Positions 33,150 to 45,130 of a DNA stretch of 64,000 bases are shown in pieces. Below the pieces are notes generated by a model. It saw only the letters and a program-made list of their open reading frames with translations, ran no database searches and had not been told where the DNA came from. The stretch's first letter is position 1. The number at the start of each line of letters is the position of its first letter. Source of the DNA: Prorocentrum cordatum (taxonomy: Eukaryota > Sar > Dinophyceae > Prorocentrales > Prorocentraceae); contig CAUYUJ010018493.1 in the NCBI GenBank assembly GCA_963575745.1, forward strand, positions 604,561-668,560, read 5' to 3'. Made by a program: the position numbers and the translations under genes.

Positions 33150-33843
33150 GTCCCGCCGGCCACGCGTAAATTTCAGAAAATCCGTCTGTCAATGCCCAAA
33201 AACGGCCGTTTCGCTCGGGACATCCTCAAAAAATCGCGAAGATGGCGCAAGATGGCCTCCAAGTCCGCCCGAGATGGTCCAAGACGGCCTCCAAAACGGC
33301 CCAAGAGAGTCCAAGACGGCCCAAGACGGCCCAAGAGGCCCCCCAGAGGCCTCCCAGACGGCCCAAGAGGCCTCCAAGAGGTCCTCCAGGAGAGTCCGAA
33401 GAGGCCAAAATCATTGATTTTCCCTTGGTTTTTGAAGGATTTTGGCATTTGCGCCTTTTCGGCTCTCCGACGGCTCAAGACGGCCCAAGAAGCCCCCAAG
33501 ATCGCCCAAGAGGCCCCCAAGAGAGCCCCATGATGGCCCAAGTGGCCTCCAAGATGGCCCCTAGAGGGCCCCAAGAGGGCCCAAGAGGCCTCCAACACGC
33601 CCAAGATGGCCTCCCAGACGCCCAAGATGGCCTCCAAGACGGCCCTGGAGCATTCCAAGCGGGCCCCAAGTCGGCCCATAGAGGCCCCCCAAACGGCTTC
33701 CGACGGCTTCAGACGTGCCAGGAACCCACCAAGATGGCCGAAGTTGGCTCGAAGCTGGCCCGAGACGGCCCAAAAAGCCCCAAAGATCGCCCAAAGCTTG
33801 CCCAAGAGGCCTCCAAGACGGCCAAGATGACCTTCAAGATGCC

Positions 33844-34092
33844 CACGTGTTCCCCGAAGGCTTTCCAAACCGATTCGGGGAACACGTGGTCCGATAGCTT
33901 GGCAGGTCTGGCCTCAACGTTCGGCCACATAGGCGCTTCCAAAAAGGCAGGGGGCGGCGGTGATTCGCCGTAGGCGTCTTCGATCCGCCGCCCCCTTTTG
34001 CTTTAGCAAAGGGGTGCCCGGCGTGCTAGATCCTATCGGTTTTGGTTTCGGTTCTTTTTCCCAAAAAGAACTCTCCCAGTGGGGTTCGGCCC
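33844..34092 (+). other. Hairpin cluster, end of unit 3, with re-made H3
   Basis: H1 33844-33888, H2 33949-33960 with 33985-33996. H3 (33992-34014) has a different sequence, CCCCTTTTGCT-TT-AGCAAAGGGG, yet still folds. H4 (34051-34071) has a ninth pair. H5 is weakened (GGGTTCGGCCC). Confidence 0.8.
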
Positions 34093-34819
34093 GTCCCGCC
34101 GGGGTCCCGGGTTTTTTTCCACGGACCTCACTTCACCAAGTTTCTGCCCCAGACGGCTCCAAGATGGCCTCCAACATGGCCAAGATGGCCCAAGATGGCC
34201 TCCAAGATGGTCCAAGATCGCCTCCAAAACCGCCCAAGATGGTCAAAGGCGGCCTCCAAGACGACCCAAGAGAGTCCAAGAGGGCCCCAGACGGGCCAAG
34301 AGGCCCCCCAGAGGCCTCCCAGACGGCCCAAGAGGCCTCCAAGAGGTCCTCCAGGAGGGCCCGAAGCGGTCAGAATCATTGGTTTTCCTTAGGTTGTTGA
34401 AGGATTGTGGAATTTGCTTCTTCTCGGCCTTCCGACGGCTCCAGACGGCCCAAGAGACCCCCAAGAGGCCCCCAACAGGGCCCCATGACGGCCCAAGTGG
34501 CCTCCAAGATGGCCGTAAGAGGGCCCCAAGACGGCCCAAGAGGCCTCCAAGACGCCCAAGATGGCCTCCAATACGGCCCCGAAGCGCCACCAAGATGGCC
34601 GAAGTTGGCTCGAAGCTGGCCCAAAAGGGTCCAAGAGGCCTCCAAGAGGGCCTGGCCAGAAGAGGCCAAAAACATTGAGTTTCCTTAGGTTTTCGACGGA
34701 TTCTGACATTTCCTTATTTTCGGCCTTCCGACGGCCCGAGACGGCCCAAGAGCCCCCAGAGATCGCCGAAAGATCGCCCAAGAGGCCTCCAAGACGGTCA
34801 AGATGACCTTCAAGACGCC

Positions 34820-34864
34820 CACGTGTTCCCCGAAGGCTTTCCAAACCGATTCGGGGAACACATG
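34820..34864 (+). other. Solitary H1 hairpin
   Basis: H1 with one mismatch (the right arm ends ACATG). The sequence departs from the family at about 34903, before H2, so this cluster is truncated. Confidence 0.7.
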
Positions 34865-35614
34865 GTCCGATGGCTTGGCAGGTCTGGCCTCAACGTTCGG
34901 CCACACTAGACGGCCAGGATGACCTCCAAGACGGCCCCAGATGGCCTCCAAGTCCGCCCAAGATGGTCCAAGACGGCCTCCAAGACGGCCTCAGAGAGTT
35001 CAAGACGGCCCAAGACGACCCAAGAGGCCTCCCAGAGGCCTCCCAGACGGCTCAAGAGGCCTCCAAGAGGTCCTCCAGGAGGGCCCACAGAGGCCAAAAT
35101 CCTGAATTTTCCCTCGGTGTTTGAAGGATTTTGGAATTTGCTTCTTCTCGGCATTCCGACGGCTCCAGACCCCCCAAGATCGCCCAAGAGGCCCCAAAGA
35201 GGGCCCCATGACGGCTCAAGTGGCCTCCAAGATGGCCCCAAGAGGGCCCCAAGACGGCCCAAGAGGCCTCCAACACGCCAAAAATGGCCTCCAAGACGCC
35301 CAAGATGGCCTCCAAGACGGCCCCGAAGCGCCCCAAGAGGGTCCCCCGTTGGCCCAGAAAAGGCCCCCAAGACGGCTCCCGACAGCGTCAGACGTGCCAG
35401 GAACCCACCAAGATGGCCGAAGTTGGCTCGAAGCTGGCCCAAGACGGCCAAAGGGGCCCCCAAGAGGGCCTCCACGAAGGAGGGAAAAGGCCAAAAACCG
35501 TGATGTTCCTAAGGATTTCGAAGGATTTTGACATGTCCTCCCAAGAGCCCCCAAAGATCGCCGAAAGATCGCCCAAAAGGCCTCCAAGACGGCCAAGATG
35601 ACCTTCAAGACGCC

Positions 35615-35862
35615 CACGTGTTCCCCGAAGGCTTTCCAAACCGATTCGGGGAACACATGGTCCAATAGCTTGGCAGGCCTCTGGCCTCAACGTTCGGCCA
35701 CATAGGCGATTTCCAAAAGGTAGGGGGCGGCGGTGATTCGCCGTAGGCGTCTTCGATCAGCCGCCTCCTGTCGATTCATCGCAGGGGCGCCTGGCGTGCT
35801 GAACCCTATCGGTTTTGGTTTTGGTTCTTTTTCCAAAAGAACTCCTCCTGGGGCTTCGGCCC
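35615..35862 (+). other. Hairpin cluster H1-H5, diverged copy
   Basis: H1 35615-35659 with one mismatch. H2 left 35722-35733, right 35758-35769 with one mismatch and one G.T pair. H3 35765-35787 is CTCCTG...CAGGGG around CGAT-TC-ATCG, with a T.G second pair. H4 35824-35842 and H5 35851-35862 are intact. Confidence 0.8.
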
Positions 35863-36783
35863 GTCCTGCCGGGGTCCCGGGACGCTTGCCCAGAGGTGGC
35901 TGCAAAAGGTTTTTCCTGCCCCAGACGCCTCCAAGATGGCCACGTTGGCCCAAGATGGCCTCCAAGTTCGCCCAAGATGGAGGCACAGGAGAGGAGGAGA
36001 TGCCTCCAAGTCTGCCCAAGAAACCTCCACGACGGCCCAAGACTGCCCAAGAGGTGCCCAAGAGGCCTCCAAGACGGCCCAAGAAGCCTCCGAGAGGTCC
36101 TCCAGGCGCGCCCGAAGAAGCTAAAATCATTGATTTCCCTTTGGTTTTAAGGGTTTCCATATTTGTTCCTTTTCGTCTTTCCGACGACCCAAGACGGCCA
36201 AAGAGGCCCCCAACATCGTCTCCACAGCGCCCCAGAGGCCTCCAAGATGGCCTCAGGACTGCCCAAGAGGCCCCCAAGACGGCCCCAAGATGGCACAAAG
36301 ACAACCCAAGAGACCTCCAAGACGCCCAAGATGGCTTCTAAGACGGCCCTGGAACACCCCAAGAGGGCCCCAAATCGGCCCAGAAAGGCCCCCCAAACGG
36401 CTTCTGACGGCGTCAGACGGGCCAGGAGCCCACCAAGATGGCCGAAAGTGGCTCGAAGCTGGCCCAAGACGGCCCAAGAGGCCTCCAAGAGGGCCTCCGG
36501 GAAGGCCCGCAAAGGCCAAACTCATTAATTTCCCATTGGTTTTTGAAGCATTGTGGCATTTGCTCCTTTTCGGCCTTCCGACGGCCCGAGACGGCCCAAG
36601 TACCCCCAAAGATCTCCCAAGAGGCCCAAGACGGCCCTAAGAGGCCCCCAAGACGGCCAAAGAGGCCTCCAAGACGCTCAAGATGGCCTCCAAGACGGCC
36701 CAAGAGCCCTCCAAGACGTCCTTCAAGAAGGCCCGAAGGGGTCAAAATGGCCTCCAGACGGCCAAGATGACCTTCAAGATGCC

Positions 36784-37003
36784 CACGTGTTCGGCTTTCC
36801 AAACCGTTTCGGGGAACACATGGTCCGATAGCTTGGCAGGTCTGGCCTCAACGTTCGGCCACATAGGCGCTTCCAAAAAGGCAGGGGGCGGCGGTGATTC
36901 GCCGTCGGCGTCTTCGATCAGCCGCCTCCTGTCGATTCATCGCAGGAGCGCCTGGCGTGCTACATGATTTCGGTTTTGGTTTTGGTTCTTTTTCCAAAAG
37001 AAC
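36784..37003 (+). other. Hairpin cluster, H1 shortened, H3 with T-A pair
   Basis: H1 has lost five bases of its left arm. H2 left is 36883-36894. H3 (36926-36948) is CTCCTG...CAGGAG, where the second pair is T-A instead of C-G. H4 36985-37003 is intact. H5 is lost. Confidence 0.75.
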
Positions 37004-37978
37004 TCCCCCTGGGCCCCAGCGCGTCCCGCCGGGGTCCCGGGAAACAGCTCCAGGCCCGCAAACGACCTCGACGACCGCAACAAATTCTCCAAGACGGCTC
37101 AAGATGGCCTCCAAGACGGCCCAAGATGGCCTCCAAGATGCATCCCAGACGACCTAGATGGCGTCCATGACGGCTAAGATGGCCCCAAGATGCCTCCAAG
37201 ACGGCCCAAGATGTACCCAAAATAGCGTAGGATAACCTCAAGATGGCCCGCGAGGCCTCAATACGGCCCAAGAGGCGGCCCGAAGAGGCCAAAATCATTG
37301 AGTTTCCTTCGGTTTTTGAAGGATTTTGGCATTTGCCTCTTCTCGGCCTTCCGACGGCTCAAGACGGCCAAAAAGGCCGCCAAGATCGCCCCAAGATCGC
37401 CCACGAGGCCTCCAAGAGGGCCCCAAGACTGCCCAAGAGGCCTACAAGACGGCCCCAAGAGGCCCCCAAGAACGGCCCAAGAGGCCTCCAAGACGGCCCC
37501 AAGAGACACCCAAGACGGCCCAGAAGGCCTGTAAGCTGCCCAAGATGGCCTCCAAGACGGCCCTGGAGCACCCCCCGAAGGCCGCAAGTCGGCCCAGAGA
37601 GGCCCCCCAACAGGCTTCCGACGGGCCAGGAGCCCACCAAGACGGCCGAAGATGGCCCTCAGACAGCCCAAGGCGGCCCAAGAGGCCTCCAAGAGAGCCT
37701 CCAGAAGGCCCCAAAATGCCCAAACCATTGATTCCCAATGAATGTTTGAAGGATTGTTGCATTTACTTTGGTTCGGCCTTCCGACGGCCCGAGACAGCCC
37801 AAGAGCCCCAAAAAGATCGCCCAAGATGCCCAAGACGACCCCAAGAGGCCCCCAAGACGGCCCAAAAGACGCTCAAGATGGCCTCGAAGACGGCCCAAGC
37901 GCCCTCCAAGACGTCCCCCAAGAAGGCCCGAAAGGGTCAAAATGGCCTCCAGACGGCCAAGAGGAGTTTCAAGATGCC

Positions 37979-38150
37979 CACGTGTTCCCCCAAGGCTTTC
38001 CAAACCGATTCGGGGAACACATGGTCCAATAGCTTGGCAGATCTGGCCTCAACGTTCGGCCACATAGGCGATTTCCAAAAGGCAGGGGGCGGCGGTGATT
38101 CGCCGTAGGCGTCTTCGATCCGCCGCCCCCTGTCGGCTTGCCACAAAGGT
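37979..38150 (+). other. Hairpin cluster, diverged copy
   Basis: H1 37979-38023 with two changes. H2 perfect (38084-38095 with 38120-38131). H3 is rebuilt as CCTGTCGGC-TT-GCCACAAAGG with bulges. H4 is degenerate (GGTTCTCTTCC). Confidence 0.65.
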
Positions 38151-38581
38151 GCCCCGCGTGCTGGATCCTTCCGATGTTGGTTTTGGTTCTCTTCCAAAAA
38201 ACTCCCCCTGGGGAAAGACCCTGCAACAACCTCAACGACCGCAAAAAATGTTCCAAGACAGCTCAAGATGGCCTCTAAAATGGCCACGTTGGCCCAAGAT
38301 GGCCTCCAAGTCGCCAAAGGTGGTCCAAGATGGCTTCCAAGACGGCCCGAGAGAGTCCAAGATGCCTCCAAGACGGCCCAAGATGGCTCCAAGATGTGTC
38401 CAAGATGGCACCACGAGAGCCCAAAATCACTCAAATTTGGCCTCCATAGCGGTCCAGACAAAAATGCCTCCAAGACAGTCAAGATGGCCCAATTGAGCCC
38501 CAGAGTGCCTCAAGAGGCTCCCAAGAGGTCTCTTCCTCCCTTCCCATTTTCCTCACTCTCCTCTTCTTCCCCCTCCTCCCC

Positions 38582-38760
38582 CACGTGTTCCCCGAAGGTT
38601 TTCCAAACCGATTCGGGGAACACATGGTCCGATAGCAGGGTTATGGCCTCAACGCACGGCCACACAGGCGCTTCCGAAAGGGCAGGGGGCGGCGGTGACT
38701 CGCCGTAGATAACGCCAACGTCTTAATCTGTGCTGGTAATTCCTATCCGCCGCCGCATGT
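38582..38760 (+). other. Hairpin cluster, last copy of the left array
   Basis: H1 38582-38626 with one mismatch. H2 left arm 38684-38695. The right arm is moved away by inserted sequence (TATCCGCCGCCGC near 38744), so pairing is partial. Confidence 0.6.
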
Positions 38761-40410
38761 TCCCAGATGCACCAAGGCAGCACGGAGACGCATCGAGGCG
38801 ACTCTGATATATCCTATTCTGATTGAGAGGGGGCCAGCGGCAGGGGGCGAAGCCCTCAAGTACGGATAAGAACATCGCAACTTCGATTCGTACTTTCCCC
38901 GGCCATGATGAAGATGGGCCTCGCCGCTCCTTTCCCCCGACCGCCTTTGTCTCGGCCCAGGAAAATCAACTCTCGGGTCTTACGGGGGGATGTTACATCG
39001 CCGATGCACGTGGGCCCCCGATCGTGGGCCACGACCCGAGCCTCCTGCTGCCCGTCGAGACGCGGCGGGCACCACCAGGATGCTGCCCGAGAGGCGCAGA
39101 TGCTGCCAAGCATCAAGCGGCTGGGACACAGGGCCGTGCACGGCGACGGCAAAACCGAACACCGACCGATCCGACGACGGCACCGAAACCGACCGAGATC
39201 GACAGGCCGAAAGCAAACCAAGACAAGCGCACAGACGCGCAATGGCACAATAACCAACCAGACCGAACGCAAGCGACTGCGACGCAACCGAACCGACCGA
39301 ATGGCGAACGCCGTTGGAACACCTCTTCGAGCCGGCCGCCACGCAGCAACAACTTTGTTGGCCAGGGGCACGGGCGAGCGCACAGCGCGCCCTGGCAGCC
39401 CGCGGGCCGCGCCGGGACCCGTGACAAAACAGGCACAGCAAGATTTGGGACTGTGGCGCGCGCGAGGAGCAAACATAGCAGGCCGCTCTCGTCCACCGCG
39501 GCGAAGACACAAGCCCTGGCCGACAGCCCTCGCGGCTCCCGTGTCCAGCCCCGCCCCATCCTCCCGTCTCCCTCCACCTGCCGCTTATCCTCCCTCCGCC
39601 CTGAGAACTTCCCCCCTGATCCTTCCTCCTCCCTCCAGAACTCTTCCACGGCGGGCGCCGCTCACTGCTCCGTCTGCTCACGGAGCGCCAGACCACATGG
39701 ACCGCTCTTCGTTGGCCGTCTGTCGCGCTGGAGAAGAGCCCCTCCCCTCTGCGCCCTCCCGGGGCCTGTCGGTGGTCGGCACGCAGCGCCGCACGCCGGG
39801 CTTGACGGCGCGCGCCCAACCGGTCGCGAGGAGAATCAACGAACACGCGACCCCGTGTGCATTTGCAGGGTTCGTGCGCTCATTTTCCCTGAGAGGCTCC
39901 CAGATGTTCCTCGATGGTCCCCGCCGAAGCAAACTGCACAAGTCCGAGCGATGCCGAGCCCATGCTCCCTGCCCCTCCTCCCTCCCTCCTCGTCTCCTTC
40001 CTTCCTCCCTCCCTCCTGTCTGCCCTCCCTCCAACACCCTTCTCCCTCAAACCCCCTACCTACGTCGACGCCGTCCCAACGATGCACGTGATCCCCCGCG
40101 ATTTTCCTCCGTACCCGACGGGCCCTCGCGCCTGTTCCTGCAGGACTCGTTCCCTCTCGACGTCTTGTGAAGAGAGGCCCTCTCGTGCTTCGTCTATCGA
40201 ATGCCGACTTTCCCCATCGTTTCATTTCCCTCCATGCTGCTGTCAAGTCTGCGGTATCTAGACGCGTGCAGAGGTGATTGAATCTGTGACAACCCAACAA
40301 CGATGCAATGAAGGCGCCGCCCGCAGAAGCGCCGTGTAGGTCTCGAAGGTCGGCGCAATTTGCGCATCCTGCATTTCAAACCTGGGCGGTATCCGTTCCA
40401 TTCCTCTGCC
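38711..40410. other. 1.7 kb with no gene recognised
   Basis: Two plus frames of about 420 residues overlap here in different frames, with minus frames opposite, and none has a recognisable domain. 39245-39310 resembles 6150-6215. 39911-39960 (CCTCGATGGTCC, then TCCGAGCGATGCCGAG) resembles 45376-45431. A pyrimidine-rich stretch lies at 39960-40050. Confidence 0.5.
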
Positions 40411-40414
40411 TGTC

Positions 40415-40650
40415 CCTCTCCCTCTCTCTCTCTCTCTTTTTCTCCTTTTGTCTCTTTCTATTTCGCGCGCTTTCTCTCTCTCTCTCTCTGTCTCTCTCTC
40501 TCTCTCTCCCTTTCTCTCCCTAGTTCTCTCTCTCTCTCTCTCCCTTTCTCTCAATAGGTTCCTTTATGTTGTTTGATATTATCTCTCTCTCTCTCTCTCT
40601 CTCTTTCTATCACTCTCTGTGTGTGTTTCTCTCTCTCTCTCTCTCTTCCC
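40415..40650. repeat. (CT)n microsatellites
   Basis: Several CTCTCTCT runs with short interruptions. Confidence 0.95.
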
Positions 40651-40801
40651 TTTCTTGGTGCATCCGTCACCGAACCACAAAGTATCCCGACAAAGCAACC
40701 TAACAGCATATCTGGAAGCATTCCACTTAAGATTCAGATGATAATCCAGTTGTAGAATTATGCTGTTCTCGCAGTCGTAGGCGCATTCGCGACGACAGTC
40801 G

Positions 40802-42079
40802 CAGCCTGCCTCAGCATCAGCCTACCTCAGCCTCAGCCTCAGCCTGCCTCTGCCTCAGCCTCAGCCTCAGCCTCAGTCTGCCTTCAGCCTCAGCCTGCTT
40901 CAGCCTCAGCCTCAGTCTGCCGTCGGCCTCGGCCTCAGCCTGCCTCAGCCTCAGCCTGCATCAGCCTCAGCCTCTGCCTCAGCCTGCCTCAGCCTCAGCC
41001 TCAGCCTCAGCCTCAGCCTCAGCCTCAGCCTCAGCCTCAGCCTGCTTCAGCCTCAGCCTCAGTCTGCCTGCAGCCTCAGCCTCAGCCTCAGCCAGCCTGC
41101 CTCCTCAGCCTGCCTCAGCCTCAGCCTCAGCCTCAGCCTGCCTCAGCCTGCCTCAGCCTCAGCCTCAGCCTCAGCATCAGCCTTCAGCCTCGCCTCAGCA
41201 TCAGCCTGCCTCAGCCTGCCTCAGCCTCAGCCTCAGCCTGCTTCAGCCTCAGCCTCAGTCTGCCTTCAGCCTCGGCCTCAGCCTCAGCCTGCCTCAGCCT
41301 CAGCCTGCAGCCTCAGCCTCAGCCTCAGCCTGCCTCAGCATCAGCCTGCCTCAGCCTCAGCCTCAGCCTGCCTCAGCCTCAGCCTCAGCCTGCTTCAGCC
41401 TCAGCCTCAGTCTGCCTTCAGCCTCGGCCTCAGCCTCAGCCTGCCTCAGCCTCAGCCTGCAGCCTCAGCCTCAGCCTCAGCCATCAGCCTGCCTCAGCCT
41501 CAGCCTCAGCCTGCCTCAGCCTCAGCCTCAGCCTGCTTCAGCCTCAGCCTCAGTCTGCCTTCAGCCTCGGCCTCAGCCTCAGCCTGCCTCAGCCTCAGCC
41601 TGCATCAGCCTCAGCCTCAGCCTCAGCCTGCCTCAGCATCAGCCTGCCTCAGCCTCAGCCTCAGCCTGCCTCAGCCTCAGCCTCAGCCTCAGCCTCAGCC
41701 TCAGCCTCAGCCTGCTTCAGCCTCCTCAGTCTGCCTTCAGCCTGCCTCAGCCTCAGCCTCAGCCTCAGCCTCAGCCTCAGCCTCAGCCTCAGCCTCAGCC
41801 TCAGCCTGCCTCAGCCTCAGCCTCAGCCTGCTTCAGCCTCAGCCTCAGTCTGCCTTCAGCCTCGGCCTCAGCCTCAGCCTGCCTCAGCCTCAGCCTGCAT
41901 CAGCCTCAGCCTCAGCCTCAGCCTGCCTCAGCATCAGCCTGCCTCAGCCTCAGCCTCAGCCTGCCTCAGCCTCAGCCTCAGCTTCAGCCTCAGCCTCAGT
42001 CTGCCTTCAGCCTCGGCCTCAGCCTCAGCCTGCCTCAGCCTCAGCCTGCCTCAGCCTCAGCATCAGCCTGCCTCAGCAT
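40802..42079. repeat. CAGCCT hexanucleotide array, about 1.28 kb
   Basis: Almost pure CAGCCT with periodic CTGC, CTTC and CATC variants. The variants repeat in the same order (TGCTTCAGCC, then CAGTCTGCCTTCAGCC, then CGGCCTCAG) at about 41230, 41390, 41530 and 41830, so longer blocks were duplicated. Confidence 0.95.
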
Positions 42080-42084
42080 TCAAA

Positions 42085-42500
42085 ATGTGGCCCGGGAATG
42101 GAGTTCTGGGAACTCGAAGACCACGAAGTGGCCTACAGTTGGCTCCGGGCATTCAAAATCATGCCCAGGAATGGAGTTCTGGGAACTCGAAGTGGAGGCC
42201 CTTACTTGGCTCCAGGCATTCAAAATCATGCCCAGGAATGGAGTTCTGGGAACTCGAAGACCACGAAGTGGCCTACAGTTGGCTCCGGGCATTCAAAATC
42301 ATGCCCAGGAATGGAGTTCTGGGAACTCGAAGACCACGAAGTGGCCTACAGTTGGCTCCGGGCATGTAAAATCATGCCCAGGAATGGAGTTCTGGGAACT
42401 CGAAGAACACGAAGTGGCCTACAGTTGGCTCCAGGCATTCAAAATCATGCCCAGGAATGGAGTTTTGGGAACTCGAGGACCACGAAACGTGTTACTGTTG
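42085..42500. repeat. 73-bp tandem array, about 5.5 copies
   Basis: GGAATGGAGTTCTGGGAACT recurs at 42095, 42168, 42235, 42308, 42381 and 42454; one unit is 67 bp. Since 73 is not a multiple of three, one frame passes through three different translations in turn without a stop. Confidence 0.9.
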
Positions 42501-43479
42501 GCAAAAAAAAACGCGGATTCCCGGGGCACCCGTCCGGCATCTGCCCAGACCCCCCTGGGGAGTCATGATGCTGCTCTCTTTTGACCCCACTAGAAACCTA
42601 TCAATCTTCGCTGTTAGGTAATACGGAATGGAATGCCATCAAGTCTCTTCGGAGCCCCGACCATTGAATGCTAACGTGTCCCCGAAAACCTCGCACCCCC
42701 CCTTGCCGGGATTTCTGGACGATTCTGAACACTTTTGGGGTTCGTCGCGTGACTGTTTCGACGCCCACGGGGGCGATCGGCCCACGTGATTACCAATGTT
42801 GTTAAGGTAGCATGCTGAACTAGGGACGACAAAGCTTGTCCATTTCTACTCTAGCGAGTGGGAAGTCCTCTAGGCTGGTCACCTGCTGCGAAAGCACAGA
42901 CACGAATGCGCACTCGCGCAGTGCACACGTACGCGTGTGCATCTCGTAAACATGTGCATATTTGTGTTGATCCAGCAACAAACTCGAACAAGACACACAT
43001 GCACCCTCACAAATGGACCTGCGCAAGAACGAACACATGTCGGTAACACGGACTCTGTACGGAAACCAATCGCTTATTCACCCGCGGGTCGACCAAATAA
43101 GCTAATCCGAACACGTCGAACACTGCACACCTGCACGAGACTGCAACATATCTGCCCGCGTGTCCGCCACACAAATTCACACAACGTGTGCATGCCCAAC
43201 TAATGCCGTCGCTTGCCCGCGCAACACCAGATTGAACATCGAACGTTGCACACCTGCAAAGACTGCTACCTACATGCCAACACACCAATGTGTGGACAAC
43301 GTATGCATTCCTAACTCATGCTGTCGCTTGCCGGCACAACATCATATTGAACGTGTGCGTGCGCCTGCGTATCAAACGAACCAGCTCGCGAGGCCAATTT
43401 TCCCACACATCCGCGCCGTGCCATCTCCTCCCCTGCCTGGCCGCCGCCAGCAAGACGCCCGGGATTCGACAGAAGCTGC
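42501..43479. other. No gene recognised; one ~115-bp duplication
   Basis: 43182-43240 and 43296-43355 share ACAACGTGTGCATGCC and GTCGCTTGCC. The stretch is rich in ACACATG words. Confidence 0.5.
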
Positions 43480-43565
43480 CTCCTCCTCCTCCTCCTCCGC
43501 CTTTTCCTCCTCCTCCTCCGCCTCCGCCGCCTCCTCCTTCTCCTCCTCGTCCTCCTCCTCCTTCC
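43480..43565. repeat. CTC/GCC trinucleotide tract
   Basis: CTCCTCCTCCTCCG-type run of about 85 bp. Confidence 0.85.
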
Positions 43566-43767
43566 CCTGGCGCTGGAGCCAGCGAGGTCATGCTCGAACA
43601 CAGGCTCCCCCGGCAGGCCCGCAGAAGTCCCAGAAGGTCCCTGGATTGGCGCCTCGGCACAAGGGGTTCCCAACAATAGCTTCTCTCGCCACAATTCGGA
43701 ACCTCTGGGCCCCACGGACCGGGGACCTACTGGCCCAGGTCAATCCACACCCGGGTCAGTCGCTGGT

Positions 43768-43858
43768 TGCAGGATCCTGCAAGATCTTGCAAGATCCTGC
43801 GCCATAACCAAGGTCAGTGCACCCCTGGCTCCGCAAGATCCTGCAAGATCCTGCGGTC
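43768..43858. repeat. Palindromic GCAAGATCCTGC repeats
   Basis: Two 12-bp palindromes, GCAGGATCCTGC and GCAAGATCTTGC, stand next to each other. The word GCAAGATCCT recurs again at 43829-43855. Confidence 0.8.
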
Positions 43859-44437
43859 TGGCTGACCCCTGACCCCGTCATTTGAGCCCCGAACGGGGCT
43901 CGTGAGGGGTGCTCTGGGCTCCATCTTGTCCTCCCTAGAAAAGCTGGGGCCACCTCAGGCCGAAGCCACTTCCAACACCATCCCGACGGACGTTTCCGGA
44001 GCCCTCTGGGAGCCAGAACGGACGTTTCCGGAGCCCTTTCAGGGGCGCAAACACGTCAGAACACCTCCAGTAACGCGGTGCACGGCAAGCCAGCGCATAC
44101 TGGGCGTTGGAACCAGAGAGTCAATGCTCGGGCCCAATTCCCCTCGACGTTGCACGCGGCGAAGACCTGGTGGTACGTCGAACATTCCGGCCTGACCTGC
44201 GGGGCGGCCAGCTTCGGGTCGAGCGGGGGGGAGGGGAAACGGAGCGGGGAGTAGTTACCAAGTGGCGCTTCATTATGTCATAGGAGAGCAGGACGAAACG
44301 GATGTGAGGCTCAGGTAGGTTTGGATCGAACGGGCATGCGGAGAGGGATCCCTGTCGCCCTTGAGGTTTGACCGAGAGCCAGTGACGGAACACGCAAGCC
44401 AGAAACGACGAGGAGCAGAAGGAGGAGTGCGAAGATG

Positions 44438-45130
44438 AAGATAGAAAAGGAGGAGGAGGAGGAGGAGGAGGAGGAGGAATGCGCACACCCCCATGGGAGG
44501 CCAGTGACCGGTGAGAAGGACGAGGAGGAGGAGGAGGAGGAGGAGGAGGAGGAGGAGGAGGAGGAGAAGGAGAGGAGGGAGGATAAGGGTGGCAGAGAGA
44601 GGAGAGAGGAGGAAGGAGGAGGGAAATCGATGCACTCTGAAACAAATAGGAGCAGCAGCCCTTGTACCCCCAAGCTGGTCGGCGAACCCAGCCATGTGCG
44701 CGAAACACATACCCAACATGGCACGCTGTAGGAAGAACAGCGTTGACCCCAGCCCGGTCGAAGGACAGCTGCTTCATCTCCTCGAAAGTGCACAACGCGG
44801 ACTCCCACTGGTGGCCTCGCGTGGCGACCGACGAGGTGGGCGAGGCGGGAGATGTGACTGGGGCGGGAGGAGGAGGACGCGGCGAAGAGGAGCAGGAGGA
44901 AGAGGAGGAAGAGGAGGAAGAGGAGGAGGAGGAGGAGGAGGAGAAGGACGAGGAGGAGAAGGAGAGGAGGAGGAGGAAGAGGAGGAGGAGGAGGAAAATG
45001 TAGGACGAAGAGGAGGGAGAGGGAGGGCGGGGGGGAGGGAGTGCGAAAAGGAGGGCGGAGGGCGAGGAGGAGGACAAGGTTGGGGCGAGGACGAGTAGCA
45101 GGAGGGAGGGCGAGGAAGGATGGATGACGA
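44438..45130. repeat. GGA trinucleotide tracts
   Basis: Three GAGGAGGAGG tracts separated by about 200 bp of less repetitive sequence. The 464-residue minus frame across them is mostly Ser/Pro/Leu from the tracts and has no recognised domain. Confidence 0.85.

Larger units (their letters stand above)
31194..33985 (+). repeat. Three near-identical tandem units of 927, 932 and 933 bp
   Basis: Unit starts (CGCCGCCCCC) lie at 31194, 32121, 33053 and, ending the third, 33986. Units 1 and 3 give the same 243-residue plus frame. Unit 2 lacks one C in the phrase GCCTCCCAGACGCC (near 32690), which shifts that frame, so coding is not maintained. Each unit has CCAAGAYGGCC repeats, one head with AAAATCATTGATTTT (31542, 32475 and 33407), and one hairpin cluster at the unit joint. 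Confidence 0.95.
33986..38710 (+). repeat. Class-A array, diverged units
   Basis: Continues the family with units of unequal length. Heads occur for example at 34374, 34668, 35096, 36125, 36519, 37290 and 37724, each after GAGGCC and before CTTCTCGGCATTCCGACGGC or a variant. Hairpin clusters lie at 34820, 35615, 36784, 37979 and 38582. Confidence 0.85.

Noticed and set aside
31377-33973. 243-residue frame repeated in units 1 and 3 of the 0.93-kb array
   Set aside because: Unit 2 has a 1-nt deletion breaking it, the minus strand is equally open, and residues are repeat-derived (Ala/Arg/Pro/Gln).
38823-40170. Two overlapping ~420-residue plus frames
   Set aside because: Different frames over the same DNA, no recognisable domain, and part of the DNA is a dispersed repeat.
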